Assembly (NCBI GenBank): GCA_013420905.1
Contig: JAAXNY010000005.1
Coordinates: 3,286,001 to 3,350,000 of the forward strand
Source of the DNA: Collybia mongolica
Lineage: Eukaryota > Basidiomycota > Agaricomycetes > Agaricales > Clitocybaceae
Length of the DNA: 64,000 nucleotides
Direction of reading: 5' to 3'
In this document: positions 35,395-48,100 of the stretch, in pieces
How positions within the stretch are numbered: the first letter of the stretch is position 1
Layout: every line of letters starts with the position of its first letter
Position numbers and translations under genes: made by a program
Notes under the pieces: model-generated
Database searches by the model: none
Told to the model about the DNA's origin: nothing
Seen by the model: the letters and a program-made list of their open reading frames with translations, nothing else

Positions 35395-36549
35395 ATGTTG
35401 CATGCAACAAGCCTTCAAGTACCTAATATTATGTCATATCTCAAGTCCTCAACGCAATCAGCGGCATCTACATCAACAGCCGCGGCAACAACATTTGAAC
35501 CCAGAAAGAGTGTCGTCTCGCAGAACCGCGACGCACAGCAAGCGTATGCTCCCATATTAGCAAGCCATGGAATAAAAGTCAGAGATTTTGCATATGAAAG
35601 TACACTGCCGCCCGTCAGACCTGTGCGGCTTTTACAAATACAACCAGAACCAAGGCCCTTGAAGCGCGTGAAAAGGGATGGAGAGGAAGATGACGTGTTC
35701 AGCCAGAACTCAAACAGTCAGCAAACTGGGGAGGGGGGCTGGTCGAAGAAGCAGAAATTGGAGCGCGAAGTGACTGAACCAGATATTCAACCGGCGGCCC
35801 CCCCAACGCGTGCGCGAGGCTTTGCCAATTTCGCTGATCATAATTATTCACTGGGATCTCAACTCATTCAATCCCAACAAACCGAATGGTCACAACCGCC
35901 CCTCCAATTTGACGACGAATCGCAAGAATCGGAAACATATATCGATACACCAATAGTGACCCCCAACGGCTCTTTACAATGGCGGATCCCTGATAACAGC
36001 AATATACCCGCATCTCAACTCGATACGGAGTCACAGACAAATGCACCAGAATTGCTGTCTTATTCACAACTCGGTTTATCGCAACCCGATTTTTCTCAAA
36101 AAGAAACCTCACAATTAGAGAAATTGCCCCCTCTCAAACTCACCCAGAGCTCTTCATCTGTATTATCATCCCCCCCATCCTCACCAACACCACCGGTCCG
36201 AGATTCGTTCCCCGGTCCGTCATCGCGTGCACCCCATTATCCATCCCCTCTCCGGTATTCATCAACCCCGCGACGTACTCGTTCTTCCAAAGCTTCCCCC
36301 AAACGACATTCCCCCGATGTCTTGCCACAGATTCAACCACCTCGTTATCACTTACGAAAACGCCCTTCTATTGCCACAGTACCTTCAACCAAACTATCTG
36401 TACGCGGTCGTCGCGCTGTACACGCCGCCCATCTAGCATCTCGCCCCCTTGCGTTTACCATGCAATCATCACACTCACAGGCAAAGACGAAGGCCACTAA
36501 TGGTTCACCAAGCCCACGCATCCTACGAACACGAACTATTGCAAAATAG
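35395..36549 (+). CDS. Disordered, Ser/Gln/Pro-rich basic protein of unknown function
   Basis: One uninterrupted ORF of 384 codons starts at ATG 35395; a second in-frame ATG at 35431 (MSYLKSSTQS) may be the true start. An N-terminal stretch (YAPILASHGIKVRDFAYEST) looks the most ordered. The middle is rich in Gln/Ser and acidic, the last 100 residues in Ser/Pro/Arg (TPRRTRSSKASPKRHSP, YHLRKRPS), which suggests a nuclear protein with several SP sites for proline-directed kinases. I do not recognise the family. Being a long single exon in a region where most genes have introns is unusual, but codon use looks similar to that of neighbours. Confidence 0.6.
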   Translation: MLHATSLQVPNIMSYLKSSTQSAASTSTAAATTFEPRKSVVSQNRDAQQAYAPILASHGIKVRDFAYESTLPPVRPVRLLQIQPEPRPLKRVKRDGEEDDVFSQNSNSQQTGEGGWSKKQKLEREVTEPDIQPAAPPTRARGFANFADHNYSLGSQLIQSQQTEWSQPPLQFDDESQESETYIDTPIVTPNGSLQWRIPDNSNIPASQLDTESQTNAPELLSYSQLGLSQPDFSQKETSQLEKLPPLKLTQSSSSVLSSPPSSPTPPVRDSFPGPSSRAPHYPSPLRYSSTPRRTRSSKASPKRHSPDVLPQIQPPRYHLRKRPSIATVPSTKLSVRGRRAVHAAHLASRPLAFTMQSSHSQAKTKATNGSPSPRILRTRTIAK

Positions 36550-36588
36550 TGTTCGAGGAAATGAACTCCTAGATGAACAGGGGCTTAA

Positions 36589-36602
36589 CCCCCCCCCCCC
36601 CC
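36589..36602. repeat. Poly-C run, 14 nt
   Basis: Fourteen consecutive C bases follow the stop of the preceding gene by about 40 bp. Such runs are length-variable and prone to sequencing error. Confidence 0.9.
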
Positions 36603-37218
36603 TTTCCAACACAGGTACTTGTGGAAATGTATACTGTATCACGACTCGTGCTGCTTCTCTTTTTCTCCCCCTCGCGGCAAAGTTCTCCTAGTTCCTGTCG
36701 CCGTCTTTTCTTACTCGATTTTTATTAACTTCACCTTCCCGAGTACACCATCTTTATTTGCGGCTATGACTCAACAGGATCCCATGCCCAATTGTTGTTT
36801 CAATATTATCATGATACAATGTAATTTACAAGGCAATTACACAAATTACTGAACTAGCTTTTGCTTCGAGACGCCTGGAGTAGGTCACAAGCCCTGATAG
36901 AGTCAAACTTTGGGTCTCGTGATATGCCCTTGAATCGTGCCATAGTTGGGCTGTGGAGCATCGAGATTCGAAGTAGTTCTGAAAAGAAATACCCTGCACA
37001 TGGGAAGAGGGCCTTGAGATGTACCCAGGACCATATATATAGATAAGGAAGTTGGAAACCATAGGGGATTAGTTACTGTGTCGCCTAGTTGGCAATTTCG
37101 CAAGTTCAGATATCTGATATGTGATGAAGTTGTGGGTTTGGTGACCTAATCAACGGAAAGGTAAATATGTGGCCGACAATAACCCAAAATTATAAATGTA
37201 GAGGTGTTGTGGAGAGGT

Positions 37219-37233
37219 GGGGGGGGGGGGGGG
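37219..37233. repeat. Poly-G run, 15 nt
   Basis: Fifteen consecutive G bases after GGAGAGGT; able to form G-quadruplex structure. It is 620 bp from the C run above. Confidence 0.9.
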
Positions 37234-38026
37234 TGCTCAGTACTACTAGTGGGTTCCTGGCTCCGCTTGTTACCACACTTGTTGACCTGTTTTTTTTTTT
37301 ACTTGCCACCGAGATCGTTCCTGTGCCGTTCATAAAAATCGGTTCCCAATTGGAAGATTAAGGTATTTGAATTGCGTGCTTGGCTGTCAGCAGCGGTGGC
37401 AGTTGCAATTAAAATCACTGGGGTTTGCCTCAAATCGAAAACATGCCTTGGTCGATCGCGATTGAATAAACTTCGGCCATCATCCGGTATCATCGCAATC
37501 CGTTGTTTTGGGTTCTAAAAGAGGTTACAACCAGACATTCCATTTCTTTATATGCTTCCATGGACCATGGTAAAATTTGCATGATATGGACCAAGTGGGC
37601 CGGACGTAAAGATAGAGTGGCCGCAATAGCGTTTTATGCCTTCGCGTGCACACATTGGTGATAGCGGAACGATGTGGCGTGTCGTCTGTGAGTGTCGCCA
37701 TATGCTCGAAGCAGAAAGATAAGAGGGTTTATCTGAGGTTATTTTAGCTGCAGCTTCTACACTCGGAGAATTTAGAAGATTAAAACCAGAATTGGAGATT
37801 GAGGGAGCTCAGGGCCGGTAAGTGGTCGGAATTATTTTTGGGTGACGTTAGACGGAGCCGACCCGTACAGGGGTGCGGGATCCCGCCGAGACGAGACTTC
37901 CACTTTCATTCAATTCCGAATTTTATATCGCCGCTCAACTCTTTAACATCACCCTGAAAGGAGCTGCCAGAAAATTGGCTTGTTGAAAAAAGGCTCTCGT
38001 CTCTTCATTCCCCCTTGTCGTGGGCC

Positions 38027-39907
38027 ATGGCAATGCAGGTCACTATCTCGTTACTTCCCGTCTCGTTGTCCCTCGTTCATATCCCCCGCTCTCGTCTCGT
38101 TCAACTCTCACACCCAGTTCTCAGGCAAATTCTCCAACCAAATCCCACGTTTCTGAGTATCTCGTGCAATGAAATCGAGCTTAGTCTCTTCGCAGATGAG
38201 AGCATGCTGCAGGACTTTGTGCCCATTGCGCGACGCGATCGCTTGAAACAGTGCGCCCACTCGGTCTCAGGCTCCAGCCGCAAGCGTGCTGGAGAAAGAG
38301 CCATAGAAGCTGTTGAGATCTGTGACGATAAATGGGGCGTCCTTCAAATAGACTCTCACAGTGAGCAGATCGGTTTGTCTTTATATTTCTTATTTCCTTA
38401 CCGCCCATCTAAACGATCTCAGACAAGTCTGGTGCACGAGTAAACGAAGTCTCGGCACTCTTAGGTGCAGCTGGTATATCCATTCTTTACCAGTCATGTT
38501 ATATGAGTGACTTCATCTTCGTATGTTTCTGAGATATTCTTAGCTTCGGAGATGGTTATTTATTTATTTTGTTTTTAGGTTAAAGAATCTCGGTTGCAAG
38601 AGGCACTGAGCTTATTTTCTACAGCAGGGTTTGACCTCTACTCGGCTGATCCTAATTTTTTATCACCGGAACTGGTCCCGTCGATATCTCGACCTCGCGA
38701 ACGGTCGTCTATCCACGATTTCCGCCCCACGACGGGCACCCCCACGCAAGGTACAGTCTTGACCCGCTCTCGGAGCGTCACAGATCCCAGTCCGTTGTCA
38801 AATTTTGGCACGATAAAATCTACTTTTACGAAGGATGGGGGCTCGAGAGATTTGATGGAATTGAAACAGCTTCCCTCCCATGATTATCCACAGCAATCAC
38901 AACCTCAGAAATCCTCTCGTGACGTTCAGTTGTTGTCCTCAGAGATCGCTTGCGTCGGATTGTCCGATGAATTTGGTGTCGACCACTGGGGTCTCAAAAT
39001 CGTTAAACTGGTAGCGTTCCCAGATTTAATATCATCAGCTAAGCCCCTGCCCTTGACTCCATCTTCACTTGAAACGCCCTCTCTCTGTTCCTCCGAAAAT
39101 ATGTCATCCCCTATCTTTGAACTCTCGCCTCCTATCATTCGAGAGATCGGTGCCTCCAGTTCATCTTCGTCTTCAAGTGAAGATGACAACTATTTTCCTC
39201 ACCCGCCTCTCCTCAAGTTCAATACCCATCTATCAAAACTCGGTTCACAGTCCTACTCAGATGTGAAGCATGAAATGTTATTCTCCCTGCATAAAACCTC
39301 TTCTTTGGATTCAGCATCCCCACTCCCATCCCCCTCTGCCATGAAACCCAATATCACGATATCTCACGACCCACCCACCACAAACGTGGGGGAATCTCAG
39401 GTGCCTTTTTTCAGTTATACCAGAACAACGGAGGGTTGTTCTCTGACGGCCGACGTATATATTCTTGCCACACTATTCCCACCCCACGAGCGGCACATGG
39501 TCATCTGTAGCGGTGAACTGGACGCCGCTGATGAACGTCTTGTTGATGGCATGGACTCGTCTGATGAGGAGAACGAAGACGACGGCGACCTACTGTATAC
39601 TCCTGGTAGTGCGTTGAAGTGCCTGCAGATTGACCTTCGGAAGTTTGGTCTTGGTGAACCAATATGTCCATTTATGTATCAAAAAATAATCTGACGGTTA
39701 TGCGATCAGATAAATATGGCCTTGTAAACAGGTTCTCTCAAGTTCTTGAAGAAAATGGCATCAACCACATGTATAGCTCGACGTTCAAAACTGCGAATCT
39801 ATTGGTAAGCCATCTCCCTACCGATTATTTGTTTCGCCAATTGACAAGATGGATAGGTTGATAAAAAGCAGGCAGTGCGCGCCCAAGCCCTACTTCGCGC
39901 TTGTTAA
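38027..39907 (+). CDS. ACT-domain protein resembling the arginine sensor CASTOR
   Basis: Five exons (38027-38360, 38423-38520, 38579-39647, 39710-39804, 39872-39907) give about 399 residues. The N-terminal part (FLSISCNEIELSLFADE, then WGVLQIDSHNKSGARVNEVS and AGISILYQSCYMSDFIFV) has the pattern of paired ACT domains in the CASTOR/GATS family. A second ACT unit is at the C-terminus (DKYGLVNRFSQVLEENGINH and YSSTFKTANLL). Between them about 230 residues are Ser/Pro-rich and acidic. Human CASTOR1 binds arginine and regulates TORC1 through GATOR2; this role is not shown for fungal members. The fourth exon is certain because the longer frame would end in a tail unrelated to ACT domains. Confidence 0.75.
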
Positions 39908-40230
39908 AACTTTCCGCTCGTCGCTCACCCTTTCACTTTGACGTCCTACACATACTCGACTGCTCTACTCGGATCACTACGCATCATTGATGCTCGCAGG
40001 TACATTGTACTGTATCACCCTGTCTGGTTTATCTCTATCCCACCTATCTTACGCATAATTGTGATAACATTTGTATATCTTCACACAGATCTTGTATTAT
40101 ATCGAACATATAGAAAGCTACGTTACAAATAACTGAATAAATAAATGCTTATGGTACAGATGGGAGTGGGGAGGAAAGATATAAGAGTGATAGTATCAAT
40201 CTCGCTAAGAAGCGAAGCTGTAAAAACGCT
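39908..40230. other. Convergent 3' region
   Basis: About 320 bases between two facing stop codons. It is AT-rich with no supported ORF and should hold both 3' UTRs. Confidence 0.4.
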
Positions 40231-42326
40231 TCACTGGTACCAATCGTCGAACGGAGGAAGATCGTCTTCGTCGTCTTCAATGCTGAATATCGGCCGCAAT
40301 GGACGTTTAATACCTTCATCTTCCAGGTATTTTTCCTGGATAGGCGGGGGGCTAGAGAGCGACTGACGATAAAAGTCAGTCTCCATGCCAGCATCACCGT
40401 CATCTCCGTGTCGGGTAAGGAAATAGTTGACGTCATCACGCTCGTCGACTGGAGTATTGGGAAGCGATGAACCGGGGGTCGGGGGGCTCTCCGATGGATC
40501 CACGGCTTCATCGAAGTATGTACAGGAGGCCCTCTCCCAACCCGGGGCTTCCGCGGAGTTTATTATTCCGACTGCTACCGATGGTACAACAAGGTATTGA
40601 CCGAAGCCCTGGTCCTGTGGATCGTTTGTGGCATTGTTCCATGGTATCCAGAAGTCCTGGGGTGGCGGTGCGTTTATAATGATATGTGGTAGGAGGAAGG
40701 GGCATGGGGAATCGATGATGGTCGTGCCGAGAAGCTTAGAGCATGTATCGAGAATGGGCTGTGGACGACATTAATGATGAAGTACAGAGCGCGAAATTCA
40801 GTGGACTTACTTTAGCAGGATCACGCCACATAAATGGTGGTTCAAGTGGTTTGAAACAGTCAAGAGACGCGTCATAACGTTCTCGAAATGATTGGGCAAT
40901 GGTGCTCGCACGGAAAACCTAAATTTTGGGATATTGAATGGGCTTTGAAGGGTCGAGAAAAAGAATACACTGACCACTGCTCGACACTGCTGCTTTTGTA
41001 ATGTTCTTATTAGCTGACACAGAACAAGGCGTTCCGTTGAAGCGGACTCGATCTGTGGATAAGCTTAACATACAAACTCGGAAGAGACACTCGAGATACG
41101 TACAAACTTGTTAAATTTTGAAGTGCTGAAGACAACAGTGAGGTTGGGAGTGTATCCCTGTAATGATGGGGGATAGTCTATATGTGTTGTAGGCTCCCAG
41201 GAAGGCGTTGGTGGTGGAGGCGGCCACGTCACATTGATAATAGGCACCATAAGATTGCCCATCCATTGGGGTTCGACCCTATTATCCCAAGCGGTTATCT
41301 GGTCATTCCAAGTTTCTTCTACTGGAGTAAGGACGATATGGGGTGCTAATTCAGGACATATAGAGTCGAGAACAATGTTCCTTCGTTTTGCATAGTATCT
41401 ACTTAGTGTCTCCTAATTGTAGACATGTAAGAAAGCGCCATACGTCAGAGATCCAGAATACTCACGTCGTCCTGTAAAATATCCCAGACGCGTCCACCGT
41501 TGTTGAGGGAAGCCTGTCGTTCAAAATCGATGGTCTGCATTGAAAGAGGTCATTTTCCATTACAGCCTTTTTCATAGCACCACTCACGTTCTCGTGTTGA
41601 GTTTGACGCGATGCCGGGTAGTTTTCACCCTGTTCCTCGCGGGGGTACCACATTTGGGAGGATGGTAGGCACGAGGCGGACGAGCCTGATGCTGCGGGAT
41701 GCTGCATCAGACGAGTTAGGCTGATCTCTTCTTCGCGGGCACGCGCTGAATGTTCATTGCCTTCATGGTTGGGGTAACTGCGAAGCGACGCGTCGGCAAG
41801 TTCAAAATTCTCGTTTTCTCCGTGCTAAAGGTAACGTGATCGGGATTGCATCAGGAAACCTTGATGGTCGGAACACACCTCGGTATTCGGATCCTGTTTA
41901 ATGTTCTTTGTGCAATCTTTCAGTGCTTGCGTGCCACGGCTTGCGTGGGGTTCGACTTTGACGACATCGTCGTCGTCGGAAACGTTCTCAACAGTTGAGG
42001 GTAGATCCGTGATGAGTCCTATATCAGTGGTCGGCAAGAAGTTGGTGCTGTACTCGATGGGATGTGCAGCGATAGTTTTCGGGGGCATTGCTGGGGTAGA
42101 TGGGTTGGCGGGAAGGGTATGAACAACTGTGTATTCTATAGATAGGAATTCAATCTTGTTAAACAGCAACATACTCCCAATGGCAACACGGGTGGTTGTG
42201 TGGCGTCGGGAATCGACGTCACTATCGTGAGGTAACTGTTGGGGGGGTGGCAAGCTTCTTCCTGATCTTGTGGTGCTTAAGGGGTTTGGTCTGTGGATCC
42301 CCTCTCGAGTATATGAAAAAACGGGC
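40231..42326 (-). CDS. Basidiomycete protein of unknown function, 5' end unresolved
   Basis: Eight or so exons can be joined in frame from about 42326 to the stop at 40231, giving around 570 residues. Visible stretches: FSYTREGIHRPNP, DSDVDSRRHTTTRVAIG, YTVVHTLPANPSTPAMPPK, an acidic SDDDDVVKVEP, RVWDILQDDETLSRYYAKRR, ITAWDNRVEPQWMGN and FRASTIAQSFRERYD, with an acidic Pro-rich C-terminus ending DDLPPFDDWYQ. The intron at 42173-42134 region (GTATGT to CTATAG) shows that the exon starting near 42326 belongs to the gene. I could not find a convincing first exon with an ATG upstream, so the start is open. No known domain is recognised; composition suggests a nuclear regulatory protein. Confidence 0.55.
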
Positions 42327-42958
42327 CTTATAAAGGTTTAGTTCAACAGCCTTTGTACTACCAAATTCCTCCGCGTTCAGCCAGCTTTGGCCATTTCAGA
42401 TTGTCCTGATAGCTTGCAGTGAAACTCCGACCCTTAGAACAATGGGTACACCTTGGCTACAGCTAATCATCAGCAGAAACTGACGCGTTTTGGTGCATCC
42501 ATACGCCACATGACCCGAGCTCTGTTTAAACAGAAATGGGCTGGCCAGGATCAAAAACACAAAGCAATGCGAAACTGTTGATATTCTTGCGTCACAAAGG
42601 ACTTGCCGCGCACATCGGTCGCGTCCAAATGATATTGTGCCCCCGTTCTGATGTATAGGAACCTTTAAAATAGCCAATACAAGTCAATGGACATGGAGCC
42701 ATCTGGTTCACTGCGGACAGGGCAGCGTCTTCGCACTGACACGCTCATGTTGTGATTTGAAAAGTAATGTAGTTGAACGTGGCTCTGGCTTCCAGCTTCA
42801 CTGAAATACTTCACAAGACTTGAGGCTTGGACATGGGAGAAATTGGCATAGAAAGAATCTAACTAATCCACTTTCATACTGGTAGGAATGGGACCTTCGT
42901 CTGCGCGCCGGCCAGAAACTTTAACAAATCGCTTCATCGCATAGTTAGAGTGCGCGAC
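42327..42958. other. Intergenic, unknown gene / dehydrogenase 3' end
   Basis: About 630 bases. It must hold the promoter (and probably the missing first exon) of the unknown minus-strand gene and the 3' UTR of the dehydrogenase. No independent gene is supported. Confidence 0.4.
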
Positions 42959-44481
42959 CTAGAGTACTGAACATGAGTGTTCGTCCAATACAATGAGATT
43001 ATCACTTGCCCATTGTGCGAAATCCGTGACGAAGCTGGGAAAATGGGCAAGATATGGCGCAAAGTGTGTGTAGAAGGGAAGTCGGATGGTCTGAGAATGT
43101 TGTTCATCAAGCGCTACTATTATGCGTTTGACAACGGCGATAGGTTGAATTGAGGGAAAGATGAATTTGTACCAGGAGCTTCGTGGGACGTCAAGCGTCT
43201 TGAACATAGGAGTGAATACATGTCCTGGGATGACGGTAGTTGTTCGAATTTGCGGGCAATCATATCTGTGGAAGCGAGATTAGTAAATTGAAATGAAATT
43301 AAACAAATTAATGACCTCTTGTCTAGCTCGCATCGTAGGGACTCTGTGAAGGAGAGCACGGCTGCCTTGGAAGCACTATAATCAGCTAGAGAACATTCAG
43401 TCTTTATCTTAAATAATTGTCGTATTACGCACACATTTGAGCTGCGCCAACAACGCCCATGATAGAAGCCATTGTGACCTGTACAAAGGTGAGTAGAGGG
43501 CAAAGAAAGGGGGATAGAAATTGTACAATATGGCCAGTTTTGTTTTTGATCATATCAGGGAGGAAGGCTTTAAGTGTCCAAAAGTGAGCCAATGTGTTCA
43601 CACCGAATGTTCTGGAAGGGAGTGAGATAATGCGTAGTATGACTTGAAACCACGTACTGGTTGATGTCCTCAGGAGTGAGGTCGAGAATCAACTTTCCCT
43701 GGACGACGCCAGCATTGTTTACGAGTACAGTAGGATGTCCGATCTATAGGGTATGATATCAGCAATTTAGAAATTTACTAGGTGGGCTCACTTCTTCGAT
43801 TATTTTCTTTGAAACCGCTTCAACCTCATCCCATTTAGAAACATCACACTTATAATACGTTATATTGTCTGTTTCGACAATTAATTAAACATTGAGTAGG
43901 CTTGCAAGGAAGGGCTCGCACAATTTTCCGTAACGATAGGGTTTACGTCGAGAACAACAACGTTGACATTGCGTACAGCCAAAGTGTTCGCGAGAAGCTC
44001 CCCAATTCCAGAAGCACCTGAAATAATGATTAGGTTTATCAATGTTAAGACGAACACAGAAACGACGTACCTCCTGTTATTACAACAATCTGCTCGCCCC
44101 AATCGAATCTTCCTGGGCCAAAAAATAGGCTTCCTTGGTTACGATATAGCCGTGAATACCACTGAGAGAACCCTGGTATGTGTCAGTCTAAGAGACGAGC
44201 GATTGTAGGCGCAAGACTCACAAAACAACGATAATGCTGCATAATACATGCCCGATGATATAATTATTGGATCAGTGACTTTTGCCCCCTGAAAGATGTA
44301 GAAGATTGGAATGAGGAAGACAAAGAATGGACCTTCAAATCTCGTCAGGTTTCGGCCTTGCAAGGTGATACTCTGGTGACTCACTGAAAGCAGTGTGTGC
44401 CAGCACTTTGACGACAAGGTCTAGATCAAGAGTGTCGAAGATCGGTGACCCGTCTGGGGAGCGGTTATCAGGACGTTCCAT
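42959..44481 (-). CDS. Membrane-anchored short-chain dehydrogenase/reductase (SDR)
   Basis: About nine exons encode roughly 360 residues. The N-terminal 80 residues include a hydrophobic segment (SPFFVFLIPIFYIFQGA), as in lipid-droplet or ER SDRs of the 17-beta-HSD11/RDH10 kind. The Rossmann fold begins with IVVITGGASGIGELLANTLA, followed by VVVLDVN, LVNNAGVVQGKLILDL, GVNTLAHFWTLKAFL, the serine-bearing TMASIMGVVG and the catalytic YSASKAAV (Tyr-x3-Lys). VIPGHVFTPMF follows the active site. NAD(P)-dependent oxidation or reduction of a lipid or sterol-like alcohol is likely; the substrate cannot be told. The start is ATG 44481 (MERPDNRSPDG). Confidence 0.88.
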
Positions 44482-45138
44482 TTTGAAGGGATTTCAAGTC
44501 GAGGGTGGTGAATATAGGCGCAGCCTTTGCAAAAGAGTGTCTGTCAGAGTCGTCAAGAAGAAAATGGATCAATGTGAAATGGGCGACACAGGGCCAAACC
44601 ACAGAAATGATCATTGATCATCACCAGTCGCGCACTCAGTGAATGATCCGTTCAACGCGGTGGTCTGGGACAGTGCCATCCTCAACACTGCGCTTCAATT
44701 TATGGTCTCGCCTTGACTTATCGGAAAGTTAGGCCATCTCAAAGGCGAACCTTCGAGTTCGCATGGTGTTGACTTCTCTGACTTCTATTCACGAGAGAAA
44801 TTGATAATGTCAATTTGCCACAGAATCCTTTCCAGCTGGACACCAAAAGCTCTAGGATTGGGCGATCCTCAATGGAATCAGAGAGAAGGTTAAGTGGGAT
44901 GCTCTGGGATTGTTAAAGTGGGCTGTTGATTCCATATCGGGTTGTAGTATTTATATCAACAACGTGCTTCGAACTTGGTTCATCCTCCTTCACTTTCACG
45001 TCTACCACTCTCGCGTTCTGTCTGCAAATCTTGCTTGCTTGGTCTCCCCGCGCGACGCCCCCTACCCTGGGTCTCAATCTGCTCTTCTGTTTTTCGTTAT
45101 CATAACCTAGAATATTCTCTTTAGACGTTAGTTCCCCA
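44482..45138. other. Divergent promoter region, SDR / large unknown gene
   Basis: About 660 bases with no supported gene. Nothing beyond scattered short open frames was seen. Confidence 0.4.
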
Positions 45139-48100
45139 ATGGGCAACGTCAATGAAACTCCATGCGAAACAGGTTCAACCACTACCAACAAAGCGGACAA
45201 GGTCTTTGAAAGTAAGAAGGAAGACGATCGAAAGAAACACTTAGTTAGTTGTCCAAAGGTAGACGAGTATTTTAGGACAGCTAGTTCTGGGCTCATCACA
45301 TCTCTAGAAACGCAATCGTCACTCAGAACCAATAATCAAGACACCCGCCAAGGTAAATCTCATTATCTCTGGAAGTTCAAAGAACTTAACTGGCCATGCC
45401 CTCAGTTGCTGCAGTCAGAAGTCTCTGTCGCAAACGTGAGCGAATCTCGCCTTCGCATTCGCGACGTTGACAGTTCTGAAATGTGGATAAGCACGGTAAG
45501 ACTGACGCATAAAGTGTTGCCGTCCGGGCATGCTACTTACTAACCCCCTAATCTAGATTTCCCCGAAGCTCGAAGCTCTTACTCGTATGAACGCCAACAT
45601 CTCTACTACTTCCAGCAACACCTCGTTTCCTATATCAGAGTCAGGGCTTCCCGAGACTTTCGACGTTTCAGCTGAAATGAGTTTCGTTAATCGGAGTGAA
45701 ATTTCCGACTTCTTTGTTGCACCAAGCCTCACAGACTTAGGAGTTGTGGACCAAGTCTCTTTTGCTGAAATCGTGCGCATATATCTTGTTTTATGGTCAC
45801 TGTCACTTGAATTCATCTCACGATTTGCTGCAGCCATCTCTCACAACAGCTATGGCACAGATTGAACTAGAACAATTTACCCCAGAGGCTTCTTCCAATG
45901 GTCCATCTTTGATACTCCCCACATGTTCAGATATATCCTCAGTACTAGATTCACAACGCATGAACATTAATTTGCAATCCTCTCAACCTATAGTTGCATC
46001 TGCGACACTACCACTCCCTAAAATTGTCGTTCAAGAGGAATACATTTCCTCGTGTCGAAATGAAAACGCATATATGGCAATATCGTCTTCCACATCCGGG
46101 ATGACTGGTACAAATGTGCGTCGCGTCGATGACAACACGAAGACAGAACCTGATCTAATTATATCTTTTCAGGTTGATGTAACTCATACAACGTCTATTT
46201 TCACTTCACCAGCTTTCCCCTCGAGCCCCAACGTCACCAAATACCGTATGCCTGATTCAGCAAACTCTAAGTCCAACGATGCCATAACTTCCGAAGCGAA
46301 TGTCAGTTCTATCTGCCTCGAACCGTGATTAATATAACCACTCTGTCTTTACAGAATGTATCCCGAGATCCCACATTCAATGACTCAGTTCGTTCCGAAA
46401 CTCCCGATAACATTCTAGATGCAAAGATTTCCGAGGAAATCCCTCCTGTTGCTACCTACGCAGATGCAACAAATGTAAGGACTTTCAACTGCTCTTCCCC
46501 TGTCACTTATATGTCCGAATTTGATCTCATGGCTAGTTGGCGGTACGATTCCCTGAAATTGCCAGTCAGGTCCTTTCGCGCCCTCTTTTATCTCTCCCTT
46601 CAAAAGGCCTGGACGAGCCAACCCAAAATCTGGCGCATAGAACCGATGTTTCTAAAATTCCTCACACGGCGGCTAGTCCTAATTGGGCGGCTGCCCCCCT
46701 TGAGCCAGAGGACGCCCTTGACACAGGATCCTTGAACTCCAAGCCACGGCGTCGACAAAGCGGTCGCAATGGGGGTCCTTCCCAAGATGAACGATCCAGG
46801 CGTCACAACGGGAGGAACCGTAGTAGCACGTCACGGGCACGACCCAGCATCCCGGCGGGGTTGACACACGCAGATCAAGTCGAAAAGAAAGGAACGCAAA
46901 GAAATACATCGCCGGAACGAAGGGGCCCGGGTTTTGTCAATACACCTCCTCGCCTTGATGCAGCTGCCCATCCATTTGTTCTGCGGTCATCGTCTGATCG
47001 TCAGGAATGTCGCCATCACATAGAAGTTTCTCAATCACTGTCAGATTGTCAACGTGAGCCGCGGCGTATGTCGCGTGAAACCCAATCAACAAGTGCTACT
47101 TGCCAAGTTCCAACTAAAGCCGAACGGACACCTATGACGCATGATCTTAAGATACGGAAGGCTACTATTGCCAAGGCTAGAGATTCCCCTGAAGATATTG
47201 TCAAGAAGTGCACGAGCCAAGCTACAGTCCCCCCTGCCCTTCAGGCGAAGGAACCCGCTCGAGTTACGCGTCAGACACGGCTTGCAAAGGCTCTACACCA
47301 AGAAGTCGGTGGACAAGCATGGATGGCCATTACCGATCCGCCTATATCGAAACCCGCCGCTGGCGAATCCTCGAGACCACCTGCGGAGGGTGAAGGGAAG
47401 CAAAATTTACAAACGATGTCGCGTGAAGCGCAATCCGCAATGGCCCCCGATCAGGTTCAGTATACGTTGCGCGAAGCCCAATTTTCAAGTGTATCAACTT
47501 CCGGACCTGGAAAATCCGAGCGTGCGGTTACTTTCGGCTCAACAGTAGTGATTCCTGTTGCCGCTGAGGTTAATCGATCTGCCGTTAAGCCAGCTCAAGT
47601 TTCAAATGCGGTCACCAACATTACGCAAGGTACTTCAAGCAATGGGTTTCAGAACCCACCTATGCAAGAGTCCCTTCAGGCCGCCGCCCCTCCAGGCCAC
47701 AACGATCAAAGTAAATTACCACCAGGACGTTCTCGGTCGAGGTCACCGGCTTCAGGGCCTCCCGAGAAACGTGCTCGTCGTTCGCATTCGAAGAATCAAG
47801 AGGCTAGCCATAAACCGACCAATCCAAAGACTCGGCCCGAAAGGCAGAAAGTTCGCAAGCAACAAGTGGCAGGAATCAGTGCTGCGACTCGAAGGCACTT
47901 GGAAGGATCAGTTGAGAGAAAGGCCACGTCAAAGCCAAGCTCAAGGCGACATTCACTCAACGATGAAGTTGACACTGGCCACATGAATCGAGATGATGGG
48001 ACTAAACAAAAGCAGACTCAAAATCAAAATGATACACCAGGGGCAGAGTGTTCCGGGCCGGTCGCAGTTGTAGTTTCAGAAAAACCTCTGAAGTCCGTTG

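Larger units (their letters stand above)
36550..38026. other. 1.5 kb intergenic region with homopolymer runs
   Basis: No gene is supported. The region contains a C run at 36589-36602, a G run at 37219-37233 and a T run near 37291-37300. The final 200 bases are the promoter of the ACT-domain gene. Confidence 0.45.
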
